A stretch of DNA of 64,000 nucleotides from Planctobacterium marinum (GTDB taxonomy: Bacteria > Pseudomonadota > Gammaproteobacteria > Enterobacterales > Alteromonadaceae), in the NCBI RefSeq assembly GCF_020687805.1, contig NZ_JAJEWQ010000008.1:1-64000 (forward strand), in the 5' to 3' direction. Numbering within the stretch: position 1 is the stretch's first letter; each line of letters opens with the position of its first letter. Under the pieces are notes generated by a model. It ran no database searches and was not told the origin of the DNA. It saw only the letters and a list, made by a program, of their open reading frames with translations. Positions 9,163 to 17,408 of this stretch are shown here, piece after piece. A program made the translations under genes and the position numbers.

Positions 9163-10062
9163 ATGATATCCATGACTAAGCACAGTTTTTTAAAAGGTTT
9201 AACTCTCAGCGCACTATTAACGTTTGGCCTTTGTAACGTAGCGCTGGCCAACAACAGCACTAAAGTTGAAGCGCTGAAAGATGCCTTATCTGGTGTCGGT
9301 ATAACAGACCTTAGCGCTGAAAATTTAACGGCATTGCAGGTACATAAAATAACATTAGACGACGCCAGAGTTATAGCTGCAGCTTTTGACACCGACGTAT
9401 CCCTGTCACACATTATCGCTTTTAAGATTGCGGGTATCGATGCTAAAGATGTAGCAGCATACCGCAATATGGGCTTAACCGTTGATACAACCGAGTCCGT
9501 GCTGATGTATAAACACTTGCGGGTGGATGAAGTTTATGTGAATTGGTTCGACAGCCTTATGTTACCCGATGCAGATGAAGAAACACTTCTCGCATTTGCC
9601 GCCAGAAAACTGGAGCAAGAAGACCTTGAGGCATACTATACGATGGGCTTTAAGGACTTAACTGCCCGTCATATCCTGGCATTACACCACTTTGAAATTA
9701 CCGAAGAACAACTTAGTCCCTTCAGAAAACTGGGTCTTGCAATGGACCAGACACAAGACGCCCTCAAGATTAAAATATTCCATCTTAGCGACAGCATCAT
9801 TGAGCGGTTTCAGGCTTTAGGTGTAAAAATCGACCACATTGATGAACTTGTGGCATTGCAATATCTGACGTTGGATTCGACGATGTTAAACAAAATAAAA
9901 GAGCTCGATGTTTCAAGTTTTGATACAAAAACGTTTTTCTATGATCATGTTTCAATTGAGCAACAGTTTAATGGTGAATTTTTTGAAACTTTTTACAGAC
10001 TGATAATGAAACTACATAATGGCAGCCAAATGGCGCTAAATCAGACTGAAGTAAAACTCTGA
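9163..10062 (+). CDS. Secreted protein with about seven ~30-residue helical repeats
   Basis: 299 residues. A signal peptide (hydrophobic core TLSALLTFGLC, probable cleavage after ALA near 29) precedes a mature domain made of about seven units of 28-30 residues. Each unit starts with D (DLSAENL, DVSLSHI, DTTESVL, DADEETL, DLTARHI, DQTQDAL, DHIDELV) and runs into an F/Y-x-x-L/M-G turn such as YRNMGL, YYTMGF, FRKLGL and FQALGV. Similar ALxxxGV-type repeats occur in bacterial proteins encoded beside ECF sigma factors; I recall no defined function. It probably sits in the periplasm and lies just upstream of the ECF sigma gene, so a role as sensor or target of that system is plausible. A second in-frame ATG at 9172 is an equally good start. 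Confidence 0.7.
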   Translation: MISMTKHSFLKGLTLSALLTFGLCNVALANNSTKVEALKDALSGVGITDLSAENLTALQVHKITLDDARVIAAAFDTDVSLSHIIAFKIAGIDAKDVAAYRNMGLTVDTTESVLMYKHLRVDEVYVNWFDSLMLPDADEETLLAFAARKLEQEDLEAYYTMGFKDLTARHILALHHFEITEEQLSPFRKLGLAMDQTQDALKIKIFHLSDSIIERFQALGVKIDHIDELVALQYLTLDSTMLNKIKELDVSSFDTKTFFYDHVSIEQQFNGEFFETFYRLIMKLHNGSQMALNQTEVKL

Positions 10063-10109
10063 GAAGCGCTGAGATTGCGAGTTACCTGATTAATAATAAT
10101 GATAAAAGT

Positions 10110-10658
10110 ATGCTTGAAGAAAAGCAGTTGATGCAGGAAATTAAAAAGGGCGAGGTGAAGCTGGTAGGCGTTTTATTCGAACGTTACCACCTCCCCATTT
10201 TTAATTTCTTCCTGCGCCTCGGCGTATCAAAAAGTGCTGCGGAAGATCTGGTACAGGAAACCTTCATTCGTGTTATCAAGTACAGAGACAGCTACGATGA
10301 TAAAGGTTCGTTCTCGGCCTGGTGCTACAAAATTGCCAGAAATATAGTGTCGGATTATTTTAAGAAACCTGATAACTCGGTTGGATTTTGCGACTGGGAT
10401 GATGACATTGCAGTAGGCTCCAGTCATGGTCAGGAGTCGGATTATCAAGAGCAACAATCCAGGTTTAAACTGGCTCTGAGTCAACTGTCTTTTGAGCATC
10501 GCGAGATTATCGTATTGAGCAGATATCAACAACTTCCCTATCAAGAGATTGCCAGGTTGCTGGATTGCAATGTCAATACGCTCAAGGCTCGTATCAGGGC
10601 CGCAATTAACTCACTAAAGCGGCAATATGATGAATTGAGTGGAGATAACCATGGTTAA
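10110..10658 (+). CDS. ECF-type RNA polymerase sigma factor
   Basis: 182-residue ECF sigma factor. Region 2 spans about 20-85 (LFERYHLPIFNFFLRLG, AAEDLVQETFIRV, FSAWCYKIARNIVSDYF), and region 4 spans about 125-178 with the helix-turn-helix in LPYQEIARLLDCNVNTLKAR. Sigma regions 1 and 3 are absent, as is normal for the class. The gene overlaps the next start by 8 bases, the usual coupling of an ECF sigma with its anti-sigma. It lies inside the NRPS locus and is the obvious candidate to control the locus or an envelope-stress response to its product; no target promoter could be assigned with confidence. Confidence 0.93.
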   Translation: MLEEKQLMQEIKKGEVKLVGVLFERYHLPIFNFFLRLGVSKSAAEDLVQETFIRVIKYRDSYDDKGSFSAWCYKIARNIVSDYFKKPDNSVGFCDWDDDIAVGSSHGQESDYQEQQSRFKLALSQLSFEHREIIVLSRYQQLPYQEIARLLDCNVNTLKARIRAAINSLKRQYDELSGDNHG

Positions 10659-11430
10659 ATCACATAAAAACGTCGTCAATAAGGCATTTATTGAAGAGGC
10701 ATGTGCTGAAAATGCTGCCACATCGGCTGAAATGCAATCACACGATGCATTTATGGAGGCATTTTTTGCTGAAGGTACCTTAGACGTAGAAGTACAACCA
10801 GGTACTCAGTTAAAACAAAGATTCTATCAAGAGTTGAGCAACTACCCGAAGACAGACAGTCATCAGGGGTTGATTGCGAAAATGAAGCGCATGTTGGGCA
10901 GTGTTGCCCAATTTTTCACTACCACTAATGTGAATTTTGCTCCCCAATTACTGACCATTGTTATTGCGTTCACAAGCGGCGTGGTGGTGGATAGAGCGCT
11001 ACAGGGTCCATCGGCAATAGACGCTGAGCAACAGTCCCTAAAAAATTTGTTGGTAGTGGCATTGCTAAATCAATCGTCTGCTCCGGAGAGACTTACGGCC
11101 TTCAATTTTATAGATAGCAAGCTAAGTTATGATTCTGAGCTGACCGGGCATTTGCTTGAGGTGTTGAAAAATGATGAATCTGATGGTGTTCGTCTCGCTG
11201 TGTTGAAGCACCTTGCGGGAGCGTTGCCTTATGCCAGAAAGGAACTTATTGAAGCCTTGCGTTACCAGAACAGCGTACTGGTACAAATGACCATAATAAA
11301 CGTGCTGATGCACCACAGCCCTCTCAGTGCAGAGGAAGCTAATAAGATAAGTGAAATGCAAAATATTGATGCGAATCTGTTAAATGACGCCATTATTTTG
11401 AAACGCGATAAACAGGTAAATGTAATATAG
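10651..11430 (+). CDS. Membrane-anchored anti-sigma candidate with HEAT-like C-terminal domain
   Basis: 259 residues from ATG 10651 (GGAG at 10641-10644; an in-frame GTG at 10639 lies within that ribosome-binding site). The N-terminal ~80 residues are polar, with alanine- and glutamate-rich helices as in sigma-binding domains. One membrane segment follows (LLTIVIAFTSGVVVDRAL, about 100-118), then a C-terminal alpha-helical domain that looks HEAT-like (LLEVLKNDESDGVRLAVLKHL, ELIEALRYQNSVLVQMTIINVL). No His-Cys-Cys zinc anti-sigma motif is visible. The 8-base overlap with the sigma gene and the topology suggest an anti-sigma factor with a periplasmic sensing domain. The function is inferred from position and layout. 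Confidence 0.72.
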   Translation: MVKSHKNVVNKAFIEEACAENAATSAEMQSHDAFMEAFFAEGTLDVEVQPGTQLKQRFYQELSNYPKTDSHQGLIAKMKRMLGSVAQFFTTTNVNFAPQLLTIVIAFTSGVVVDRALQGPSAIDAEQQSLKNLLVVALLNQSSAPERLTAFNFIDSKLSYDSELTGHLLEVLKNDESDGVRLAVLKHLAGALPYARKELIEALRYQNSVLVQMTIINVLMHHSPLSAEEANKISEMQNIDANLLNDAIILKRDKQVNVI

Positions 11431-11438
11431 GTTTAATC

Positions 11439-12197
11439 ATGAGAATTCTAACCCACGTTATCATGGCTTATGTTGTTTTATTTAGCTATTCAGTGACAGC
11501 ATCTGAAGCTGATCTTTCGCATAGCCTGACACCCGCAACCAGCACATCACATTTTATAGTTAATCTAACGCGTGGGGATATTTCTATTGTCGGGTACGAT
11601 GGCAATAGCATAAATATTACTGCTAATTTCCCAGAGCAAAAAAGTGATCGCGCCAGCAGCTGGGAATCGATGTTTAATGTCAGACAAAACAACAGGTTTA
11701 TCGAACTAAGTACAAAGAAAGACGAGGTTTTTTATTCACTCGTCGTGCAAGTACCTCATCAAACACAATTGACGCTTCGCGCATTGGATGCAAAACAGCT
11801 TTCGATTGCCGGGCTAGAAAGCAATGTCGAGATAAGTGCAAAAACCGGAAAGCTTCGAGTTAGTGATATTAAAGGTTCGGTTGTTGCCACAGTGAGTAAT
11901 GGCAGAATCGTTGCAAATTTAACGCATTTTAAAAGAGAAAATATTTACTCTTTTACATTGGGTCAAGGAGATATCGATGTTAATATGAGTAAGTTTGCAG
12001 ATGTATTACTGGAAATTATTAACCATCAAGGGCAGTTATCTTCTGATTTTGAAATCTCACCACTACAGGGTGTTGCGCCGGGCAGCGTGAGTGAAAACAC
12101 GTACTTTTCAACCAGTGGTGTTATAAATAAGGGGATTTCAAAGCTTATGTTGAACAGTTTTTATGGTGATATTAATTTAAATAAAATTGAAGAGTGA
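11439..12197 (+). CDS. Secreted DUF4097-like beta-strand repeat protein
   Basis: 252 residues. The signal peptide (MAYVVLFSYSVTASEA region, cleavage near 22-24) is followed by a beta-rich domain with recurring short strands separated by glycine/asparagine turns (LTRGDISIVGYDGNSI, EISAKTGKLRVSDIKGS, ATVSNGRIVANLTH, TLGQGDIDVN). This is typical of DUF4097/GIN-like right-handed beta folds. It lies 8 bases after the anti-sigma candidate and ends the sigma operon. DUF4097 proteins are common in ECF and envelope-stress operons, but their biochemical role is not established. The repeat pattern is visible; the family name is by resemblance. Confidence 0.65.
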   Translation: MRILTHVIMAYVVLFSYSVTASEADLSHSLTPATSTSHFIVNLTRGDISIVGYDGNSINITANFPEQKSDRASSWESMFNVRQNNRFIELSTKKDEVFYSLVVQVPHQTQLTLRALDAKQLSIAGLESNVEISAKTGKLRVSDIKGSVVATVSNGRIVANLTHFKRENIYSFTLGQGDIDVNMSKFADVLLEIINHQGQLSSDFEISPLQGVAPGSVSENTYFSTSGVINKGISKLMLNSFYGDINLNKIEE

Positions 12198-12295
12198 AAA
12201 TCCTTTCTCTTTTAAAGCTCTTACGCAACCAGGCTTCCAGGTTAATCCGGATAAATAAAAAACTCTAAAAGGCTAGAGGACGACAGGAAATTGGT

Positions 12296-12832
12296 ATGGA
12301 TAGGTTAAAGCCCAAAAAAGATACTAAAACAAAAAAAATAAAATGGCTCGCGGGTAGTGCTCTGGTCATTGCTGCTTTGGGGTATTCACTATGGCAGAAA
12401 TCAACCGGAGATGTTCACAATATAGATGCGAATACGCTTTTACTGGCCACAGTAGAAAAAGGCGATTTAGTGATCAGTGTTGACGGCTACGGTCAATTAG
12501 AGTCAGCAGAGCTACAACTGGTACCGGCACTGACTGCCGCCAATGTAAAAACGATCAAACTCAGAGCGGGTGCAGTAGTGACTGCCGACTCCGTAATCGC
12601 AGTGTTAACCAATCCGGAGTTGGAGCAAGCCGTGCAAAAATCCCGACAGGCACTTAATGAACAACTGGCCAACATCAGACAATTAAAAGTAAATCAAAAA
12701 ATTGAAGATCTGAATCAAAGCGCTGAACTAAAAAAATTGGAAGGTAAGATAGAGTTAGCTGCGCTCAAAACTGAGGCTCAGTCAAAACTGGTCAAGGCTG
12801 GCATTATCTCTCAGCTCGATTACAAAGAGTAG
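12296..12832 (+). CDS. N-terminal fragment of the HlyD-family adaptor
   Basis: 178 residues from ATG 12296, with AGGA about 9 bases upstream, to the TAG. It carries the membrane anchor, the first half of the lipoyl domain and the first helix of the coiled-coil hairpin, ending SQLDYKE. Alone it lacks the second lipoyl half and the beta-barrel, so it should not form a working adaptor. Confidence 0.7.
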   Translation: MDRLKPKKDTKTKKIKWLAGSALVIAALGYSLWQKSTGDVHNIDANTLLLATVEKGDLVISVDGYGQLESAELQLVPALTAANVKTIKLRAGAVVTADSVIAVLTNPELEQAVQKSRQALNEQLANIRQLKVNQKIEDLNQSAELKKLEGKIELAALKTEAQSKLVKAGIISQLDYKE

Positions 12833-13549
12833 GTGTTACATGAAAAGCAGCTACTCAATGAGCTGGGCTTTCTTAAGCAGCGTATTGAAAAACTTAAAGC
12901 GGTTAACAAAGAAGCTTTAAATATTGAAAATGAAAAGGTTAACCAGTTGCAAAGCAACCTTGAAATAGCACAGCAACGTGTTGATGCGTTGGAAATAAAA
13001 GCCGGGATAGCGGGGGTTGTTCAGCGTGTTGCTGTTGAGATTGGACAAGCCGTTGATGCGGGGCAAGAAGTGGCCCTGATTGGCAGTGTAGATCATCTAA
13101 ACGCCGAGGTTAAAGTGCCTCAAAGTAAAGCTGAGTTGATCAGGGTTGGTCAAAAGGTTCTCATTGATACCCGTAGTACAACTATGGAAGGGACAGTTGC
13201 CCGTATTGATCCTGTGGTAACGGAAAACACCGTCCTGGTTGAAGTTGCACTGCCCGGTGATCTGCCAGATTCTGTAAGACCGCAACTATCTATTGATGGC
13301 AAAATAATAATTGATGTGCTGCATGATACTTTATACGTTAAGCGGCCATCCAATGTTAAGGCCAACACCTATAAAAACATTTTTGTGCTCAATGAAGGTG
13401 GCAATGAAGCTGAACTGGTTGCCATGCAGTTTGGACAAGAGGCTGGGATGTTCATTCAAGTTACCTCAGGCGTTCCTGAGCAAAGCAAACTTGTGCTAAA
13501 CGACTTGTCGCGAGTGGGTGACAAAATCACCCGGCTTGCTGTTAACTGA
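12833..13549 (+). CDS. C-terminal fragment of the HlyD-family adaptor (possible GTG re-initiation)
   Basis: Open frame directly after the TAG; the next codon is GTG (TAGGTG), with AAAGAG just before it, so termination-reinitiation is conceivable. The 238 residues hold the return helix of the coiled coil, the second lipoyl half-motif and a beta-barrel domain. There is no signal peptide, so without joining to the first half it would stay in the cytoplasm. Confidence 0.6.
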   Translation: MLHEKQLLNELGFLKQRIEKLKAVNKEALNIENEKVNQLQSNLEIAQQRVDALEIKAGIAGVVQRVAVEIGQAVDAGQEVALIGSVDHLNAEVKVPQSKAELIRVGQKVLIDTRSTTMEGTVARIDPVVTENTVLVEVALPGDLPDSVRPQLSIDGKIIIDVLHDTLYVKRPSNVKANTYKNIFVLNEGGNEAELVAMQFGQEAGMFIQVTSGVPEQSKLVLNDLSRVGDKITRLAVN

Positions 13550-13583
13550 CCTCGTCGGGTGTTAACAAATAAGGAGATTTGAA

Positions 13584-14318
13584 GTGGCAAAAAAACTATT
13601 TATTGTGCCGAAAGCTAAACCTCTGGCTAAGTTAAGGTTGTTTTGTTTCTCATATGCTGGAGGTTCCCCTGCAACATATATGTCATGGGCGAATCACATA
13701 CATGCCGACGTAGAATTGGTATTGGTGCAGTTACCGGGAAGAGGTGAACGCATCAGAGAGGCTGCCTACACGAGTATGGATGACATCATCCGGGAGCTAC
13801 TCACGCAGCAAGATTACATTACCAGTAAGCCCTATGTTTTGTTTGGGCATAGTTTGGGGGCTCGTGTTGCTTGGGAATTAGCGCTTAATATCGCTGAAAG
13901 TGGCGGTAAACTGCCGCTTCACCTGATAGCTTCAGGTAGTGGAGCACCACACGTACCAAGGAAAAAACCACCGATCCATCACTTGCCAGAAGCGCAGTTT
14001 TTCGCCAAGTTGGGAGAGCTCAATGGTACTCCGTCAGAAATTTTGGAAAATCGCGAATTAATGGAATTCCTGACTCCTCTGCTAAGAGCTGACTTTAAAG
14101 TGGCAGAGTGTTACCTCGGCCAGCAAAAGAATCTGCCTTTGCCTATTTCTGTTTTCCATGGTCGCGAAGATCAAGAAATATCAGAGATACAATTAAACGG
14201 ATGGCAATCATTAACGTCAAGGTCATTAGACTACCACTATTTTGATGGTGATCACTTTTTTATCAATGAACTAAGTAGCCAAGTCATAGATAGTGTAAAT
14301 ACCGTCATGGGGCTTTGA
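13584..14318 (+). CDS. Type II thioesterase (GrsT/RifR family)
   Basis: 244-residue alpha/beta hydrolase. Nucleophile Ser90 lies in GHSLGA, Asp196 in HGREDQ and His224 in GDHFF, the order and spacing of stand-alone thioesterases that serve NRPS and PKS lines. The N-terminal CFSYAGGSPATYMSW and LPGRGERIRE motifs are diagnostic. The family normally removes stalled or wrongly primed acyl/aminoacyl groups from carrier domains, and some members release products. Because the NRPS visible here has no thioesterase domain of its own, this enzyme might also take part in release, which is inference. The start is GTG 13584 with AAGGAG at 13571-13576. The TE call is secure. Confidence 0.93.
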   Translation: MAKKLFIVPKAKPLAKLRLFCFSYAGGSPATYMSWANHIHADVELVLVQLPGRGERIREAAYTSMDDIIRELLTQQDYITSKPYVLFGHSLGARVAWELALNIAESGGKLPLHLIASGSGAPHVPRKKPPIHHLPEAQFFAKLGELNGTPSEILENRELMEFLTPLLRADFKVAECYLGQQKNLPLPISVFHGREDQEISEIQLNGWQSLTSRSLDYHYFDGDHFFINELSSQVIDSVNTVMGL

Positions 14319-14444
14319 ATAGTTTCACTTTGGTACTTTGTGGTCAATATCCCGATACCGGTCGTATATAGCGCAGTAAAGTCACAATTCATAAGACGTG
14401 CTAGAGCCTGGTGACGGCTTCTAATTTACAAGTGTAGTTAAAAA

Positions 14445-15854
14445 ATGAAAATTACTGAGAACGCGGTAAATAGTAAATCGCAATTGACAGACCGCTTGTC
14501 GCTTCACAAGGCGATGTTGGCAAACATTATTCAACATCATCAATCATCACTATTCCAGAATTCTGAGGTACTGACCTCTAAATCGGATGCAGAAAATACA
14601 TTTGGCTTCAAGGTAGGGTGTTATCCCATTTTAATGGAAAGCTCAGAAATTAATGAAGTTTTGGTGTTTAATGATATTTTGACGTCAATTTGTTACAAAG
14701 TAATCGCTATTATATCTGAAATAACAGACAGCGAGTTTCGCCAAAAATACGGCATGTTTTTGACCGAATTGACTAAGTGCCACTGCGACAAATTTTCAGT
14801 TGAAGATTTTATGGGCAGGGTAGATTTCATTTTATCAGACGGTCAAATAAAACTTTTGGAGATAAATTCTGGTTCAAGTATCGGTGGCTGGGAGCTTGAT
14901 TTTATTCATTCAACTTTGATTCAAGCGTTAAACAACTTGCCAAATACACGTAATATAGTACTCCGTTATCATCCAACATTGAAGGTCTTAGTGGAATGTA
15001 TCGCAAGCAGAATAAAACAATTAAGTAAATCGCAAAAAACAGGAAATATCGTTTTCCATATTGCAGGAAGCAAGGATAATTTTTCCAATTTCATAGAGCA
15101 CCATCTCAGAGAGATTTACCAAGCTTGCAGTGACTATGTCAGTGGTGACATCTACATTTGTAACAACCCTGATGAACTGACGTTCACCAAAGACAACATT
15201 TTGTTTTTTAAGGAAAAAAGTGTAGATGCAATTATCATGGCTGATTACTATTCTCAGTCCAAAAAGGAGCAGGCGTTTCAGGATGCTTATTTAGCAGGAA
15301 ACCTTGTTTATCCAGACAATTATACTAATGAGTGCTTTGGCAATAAGCTGTTTTTGGCGTTATTTTGTGAGCCACTGATACATGAACGCTTAGAAACATC
15401 AGAAGTTGAGTGGATCCACCGGTATGTTCCCTGGACAATGAGCCTGAAAAACCCAATCGCGCGATATCAGAAAACTACTGTGTCGCTAAAAACCCTGCTT
15501 GTGGAAAATCAAACAAGATTTGTATTGAAAAAGGGAGTATCTCTGAAAGGCAATGACGTTTACATCGGGAACGAAATGAGCGTGCAAAACTGGTCCCGGA
15601 AAGTGAATGAGTTGGTGGGTAACGGTGAGTGGCTCATGCAGGAGTATTGCTCTGCTGATGTTATTGAAGCTGCAATGTCATGTGGTCAGGTTAAAAGTTG
15701 TATACCGGTTTGGGCATCGTTTAACTTCGGTACACGATTTGGTGGCATGTTTGCCAGAAGTATCCCTGCTCAATCTGAATCTTACATAGTCAACGCCGCA
15801 CAGGGAGCTATTCTGAATTTAGTATGCGAAAGTAAAAAAAGAATAAGCATTTAG
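14445..15854 (+). CDS. Permuted ATP-grasp-like protein of unknown substrate
   Basis: 469 residues, AT-rich. It has no recognised close family, but parts resemble circularly permuted ATP-grasp ligases. An acidic metal-binding pattern is at about 125-148 (RVDFILSDGQIKLLEINSGS followed by GG). A lysine-glycine nucleotide-binding loop follows (FVLKKGVSLKGNDVYIG, about 364-380), then an EYC strand corresponding to the adenine-binding edge (WLMQEYC) and a C-terminal NFGTRFGGMFARS segment. Such enzymes join a carboxylate to an amine or thiol with ATP. At the end of the NRPS locus it could add or release by amide formation; this is speculative. The right edge of the biosynthetic block is probably here, because the next gene is opposed and unrelated. 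Confidence 0.6.
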   Translation: MKITENAVNSKSQLTDRLSLHKAMLANIIQHHQSSLFQNSEVLTSKSDAENTFGFKVGCYPILMESSEINEVLVFNDILTSICYKVIAIISEITDSEFRQKYGMFLTELTKCHCDKFSVEDFMGRVDFILSDGQIKLLEINSGSSIGGWELDFIHSTLIQALNNLPNTRNIVLRYHPTLKVLVECIASRIKQLSKSQKTGNIVFHIAGSKDNFSNFIEHHLREIYQACSDYVSGDIYICNNPDELTFTKDNILFFKEKSVDAIIMADYYSQSKKEQAFQDAYLAGNLVYPDNYTNECFGNKLFLALFCEPLIHERLETSEVEWIHRYVPWTMSLKNPIARYQKTTVSLKTLLVENQTRFVLKKGVSLKGNDVYIGNEMSVQNWSRKVNELVGNGEWLMQEYCSADVIEAAMSCGQVKSCIPVWASFNFGTRFGGMFARSIPAQSESYIVNAAQGAILNLVCESKKRISI

Positions 15855-16113
15855 AAATAAAAAACGTATCAATCATTCCTTTACGAGATACTATTCTTTA
15901 ACAGAACATCATTATTCAAGTCATACGCAAAGCATCATGAACATTGAGGTCATGATTCCATTTGTTTTACCCGAAACGGCAATCCTAAGGTGGAAAAGGT
16001 GGGAAATCTTTGAACGTTTTTATTTCTCTGAAGCGAGGCAGGTTGCTGGTTCCACTGTATCTTTGTTTAACCAATATAGATTAATGTACAAACTTTATTA
16101 TGCGAAAACAGTT

Positions 16114-17295
16114 CTAAACCTCTTGCCCCGCCACCCAGGCACTGCTCCAGGCCCACTGGAAGTTGTAACCCCCCAGCCAACCGGTGACGTCTACTACTTC
16201 GCCGATAAAGTATAAGCCTTCAACGTCCTTGGCCATCATGGTTTTGCTGGACAGGTGTTTGGTATCAACTCCTCCCAGCGTGACTTCGGCGGTGCGATAA
16301 CCTTCTGTGCCGTTGGGTTGTAACAGCCATTGTTCAAAGGCCTGGGCAACCTGTTCCAGTTGCTTACCCTGAAACTGTTTTAATGGTTTGTTGGCTAAAC
16401 TGAAATAAGGGATTGCTGCCTGGACAAAACGTTTGGGATAGATTTGCGCCAGTGCGGTAGCCAGTTGCGCATCCGTATTGGATTGCTGTTTTTCTTCCAG
16501 AATTTGTTGTAAATCGCCGTTGGGATACAGGTTGAATTCCACCTTTTGGCCGGGTTCCCAGAAACTGGAAATTTGCAGTACAGCCGGGCCGCTGAGACCC
16601 CGGTGGGTAAACAGAATATTCTCGTTAAAACAGGTGTTATTGCAGCTGGCGCTGGCATTAACAGAAATACCGGAAAGTTCGGCCAATACCTGTTTGTCTT
16701 TGTCGTGCAGGGTAAAGGGCACCAGACCTGCTCGGGTGGGGCGAATGGTTAAACCAAACTGTTCGGCTACCTGATAGCCAAAAGGCGTCGCGCCTAATTT
16801 GGGCATACTCAGGCCGCCGGTGGCGATCACTAGGCTTTCGCACTGATAGGGGCCATGACTGGTATCCAGCATAAAACCGCTTGTGGTTTTTTCGATGTGG
16901 CGGATGTCACATTGCATCTGATGTTTAACACTGCCCTGCTCACACTCTGCCATCAACATGGCCACAATATCTTTGGCTGAGTCATCACAAAACCACTGAC
17001 CCAGCGTTTTTTCGTGATAGGCGATATTGTACTTTTCCACCAGGGCAACAAAATCCCATTGGGTATAGCGGCTCAGGGCTGATTTACAAAAATGGGGATT
17101 GTCCGATAAAAAGTTTTCCGGTGAGGCATACATATTGGTGAAATTACAGCGTCCGCCACCGGAGATCAGGATCTTTCTGCCGGGTTTTTTAGCGTGATCC
17201 AACAACAATACCGAGCGACCGCGCTTACCTGCTTCGGCGGCACAAAATAACCCGGCGGCACCCGCACCGATGACAATAACATCTGTTTTAATCAA
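16114..17295 (-). CDS. HI0933/YhiN-family FAD-dependent oxidoreductase
   Basis: 393-residue flavoprotein. The N-terminal dinucleotide-binding motif GAGAAGLFCAAEAGKRG is followed by KPGRKILISGGGRCNFTN, the signature of the HI0933-like (BaiN/YhiN) family. A second FAD contact is VIATGGLSMPKLG (about 160-172), and the C-terminal closing motif is GLYFIGEVVDVTGWLGGYNFQWAWSSG-like, with Ser-Ala in place of Ser-Gly. The family's physiological substrate is unclear; one member, BaiN, was linked to bile-acid reduction. The gene is single and faces the end of the NRPS block. The leading ~260 bases between it and the ATP-grasp gene carry no convincing gene. Confidence 0.88.
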   Translation of the reverse strand: MIKTDVIVIGAGAAGLFCAAEAGKRGRSVLLLDHAKKPGRKILISGGGRCNFTNMYASPENFLSDNPHFCKSALSRYTQWDFVALVEKYNIAYHEKTLGQWFCDDSAKDIVAMLMAECEQGSVKHQMQCDIRHIEKTTSGFMLDTSHGPYQCESLVIATGGLSMPKLGATPFGYQVAEQFGLTIRPTRAGLVPFTLHDKDKQVLAELSGISVNASASCNNTCFNENILFTHRGLSGPAVLQISSFWEPGQKVEFNLYPNGDLQQILEEKQQSNTDAQLATALAQIYPKRFVQAAIPYFSLANKPLKQFQGKQLEQVAQAFEQWLLQPNGTEGYRTAEVTLGGVDTKHLSSKTMMAKDVEGLYFIGEVVDVTGWLGGYNFQWAWSSAWVAGQEV

Positions 17296-17408
17296 GATAA
17301 TTCCCCAGCTGTAAACGCGGCGATTATAGCGGCTTCAAAAAAAATTTGTCACACTTTGCCGGTGGTTGGTGACCTTTAGTGGTAGGCTCATGCAACCGGA
17401 GATTAATC

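Larger units (their letters stand above)
12296..13549 (+). pseudogene. HlyD/MacA-family membrane fusion protein gene interrupted by an in-frame TAG
   Basis: The two halves (12296-12832 and 12833-13549) are in the same frame and separated only by a TAG at 12830-12832, so the intact gene would encode 417 residues. Read through, the protein has a cytoplasmic basic start (KPKKDTKTKKIK), one membrane helix (about 18-35), a biotinyl-lipoyl-like half (AANVKTIKLRAGAVVTADSVIAV), a coiled-coil hairpin (about 105-235, with the stop inside it), the second lipoyl half (AGIAGVVQRVAVEIGQAVDAGQ) and a beta-barrel domain. This is the periplasmic adaptor that would join a MacB-type ABC pump to an outer-membrane channel. 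It may be a real nonsense mutation, suppressed, re-initiated or a sequencing error. Confidence 0.8.

Noticed and set aside
15937-16215. 92-residue open frame on the + strand
   Set aside because: More than a third of it is antisense to the flavoprotein gene and it has no ribosome-binding site or recognisable domain.
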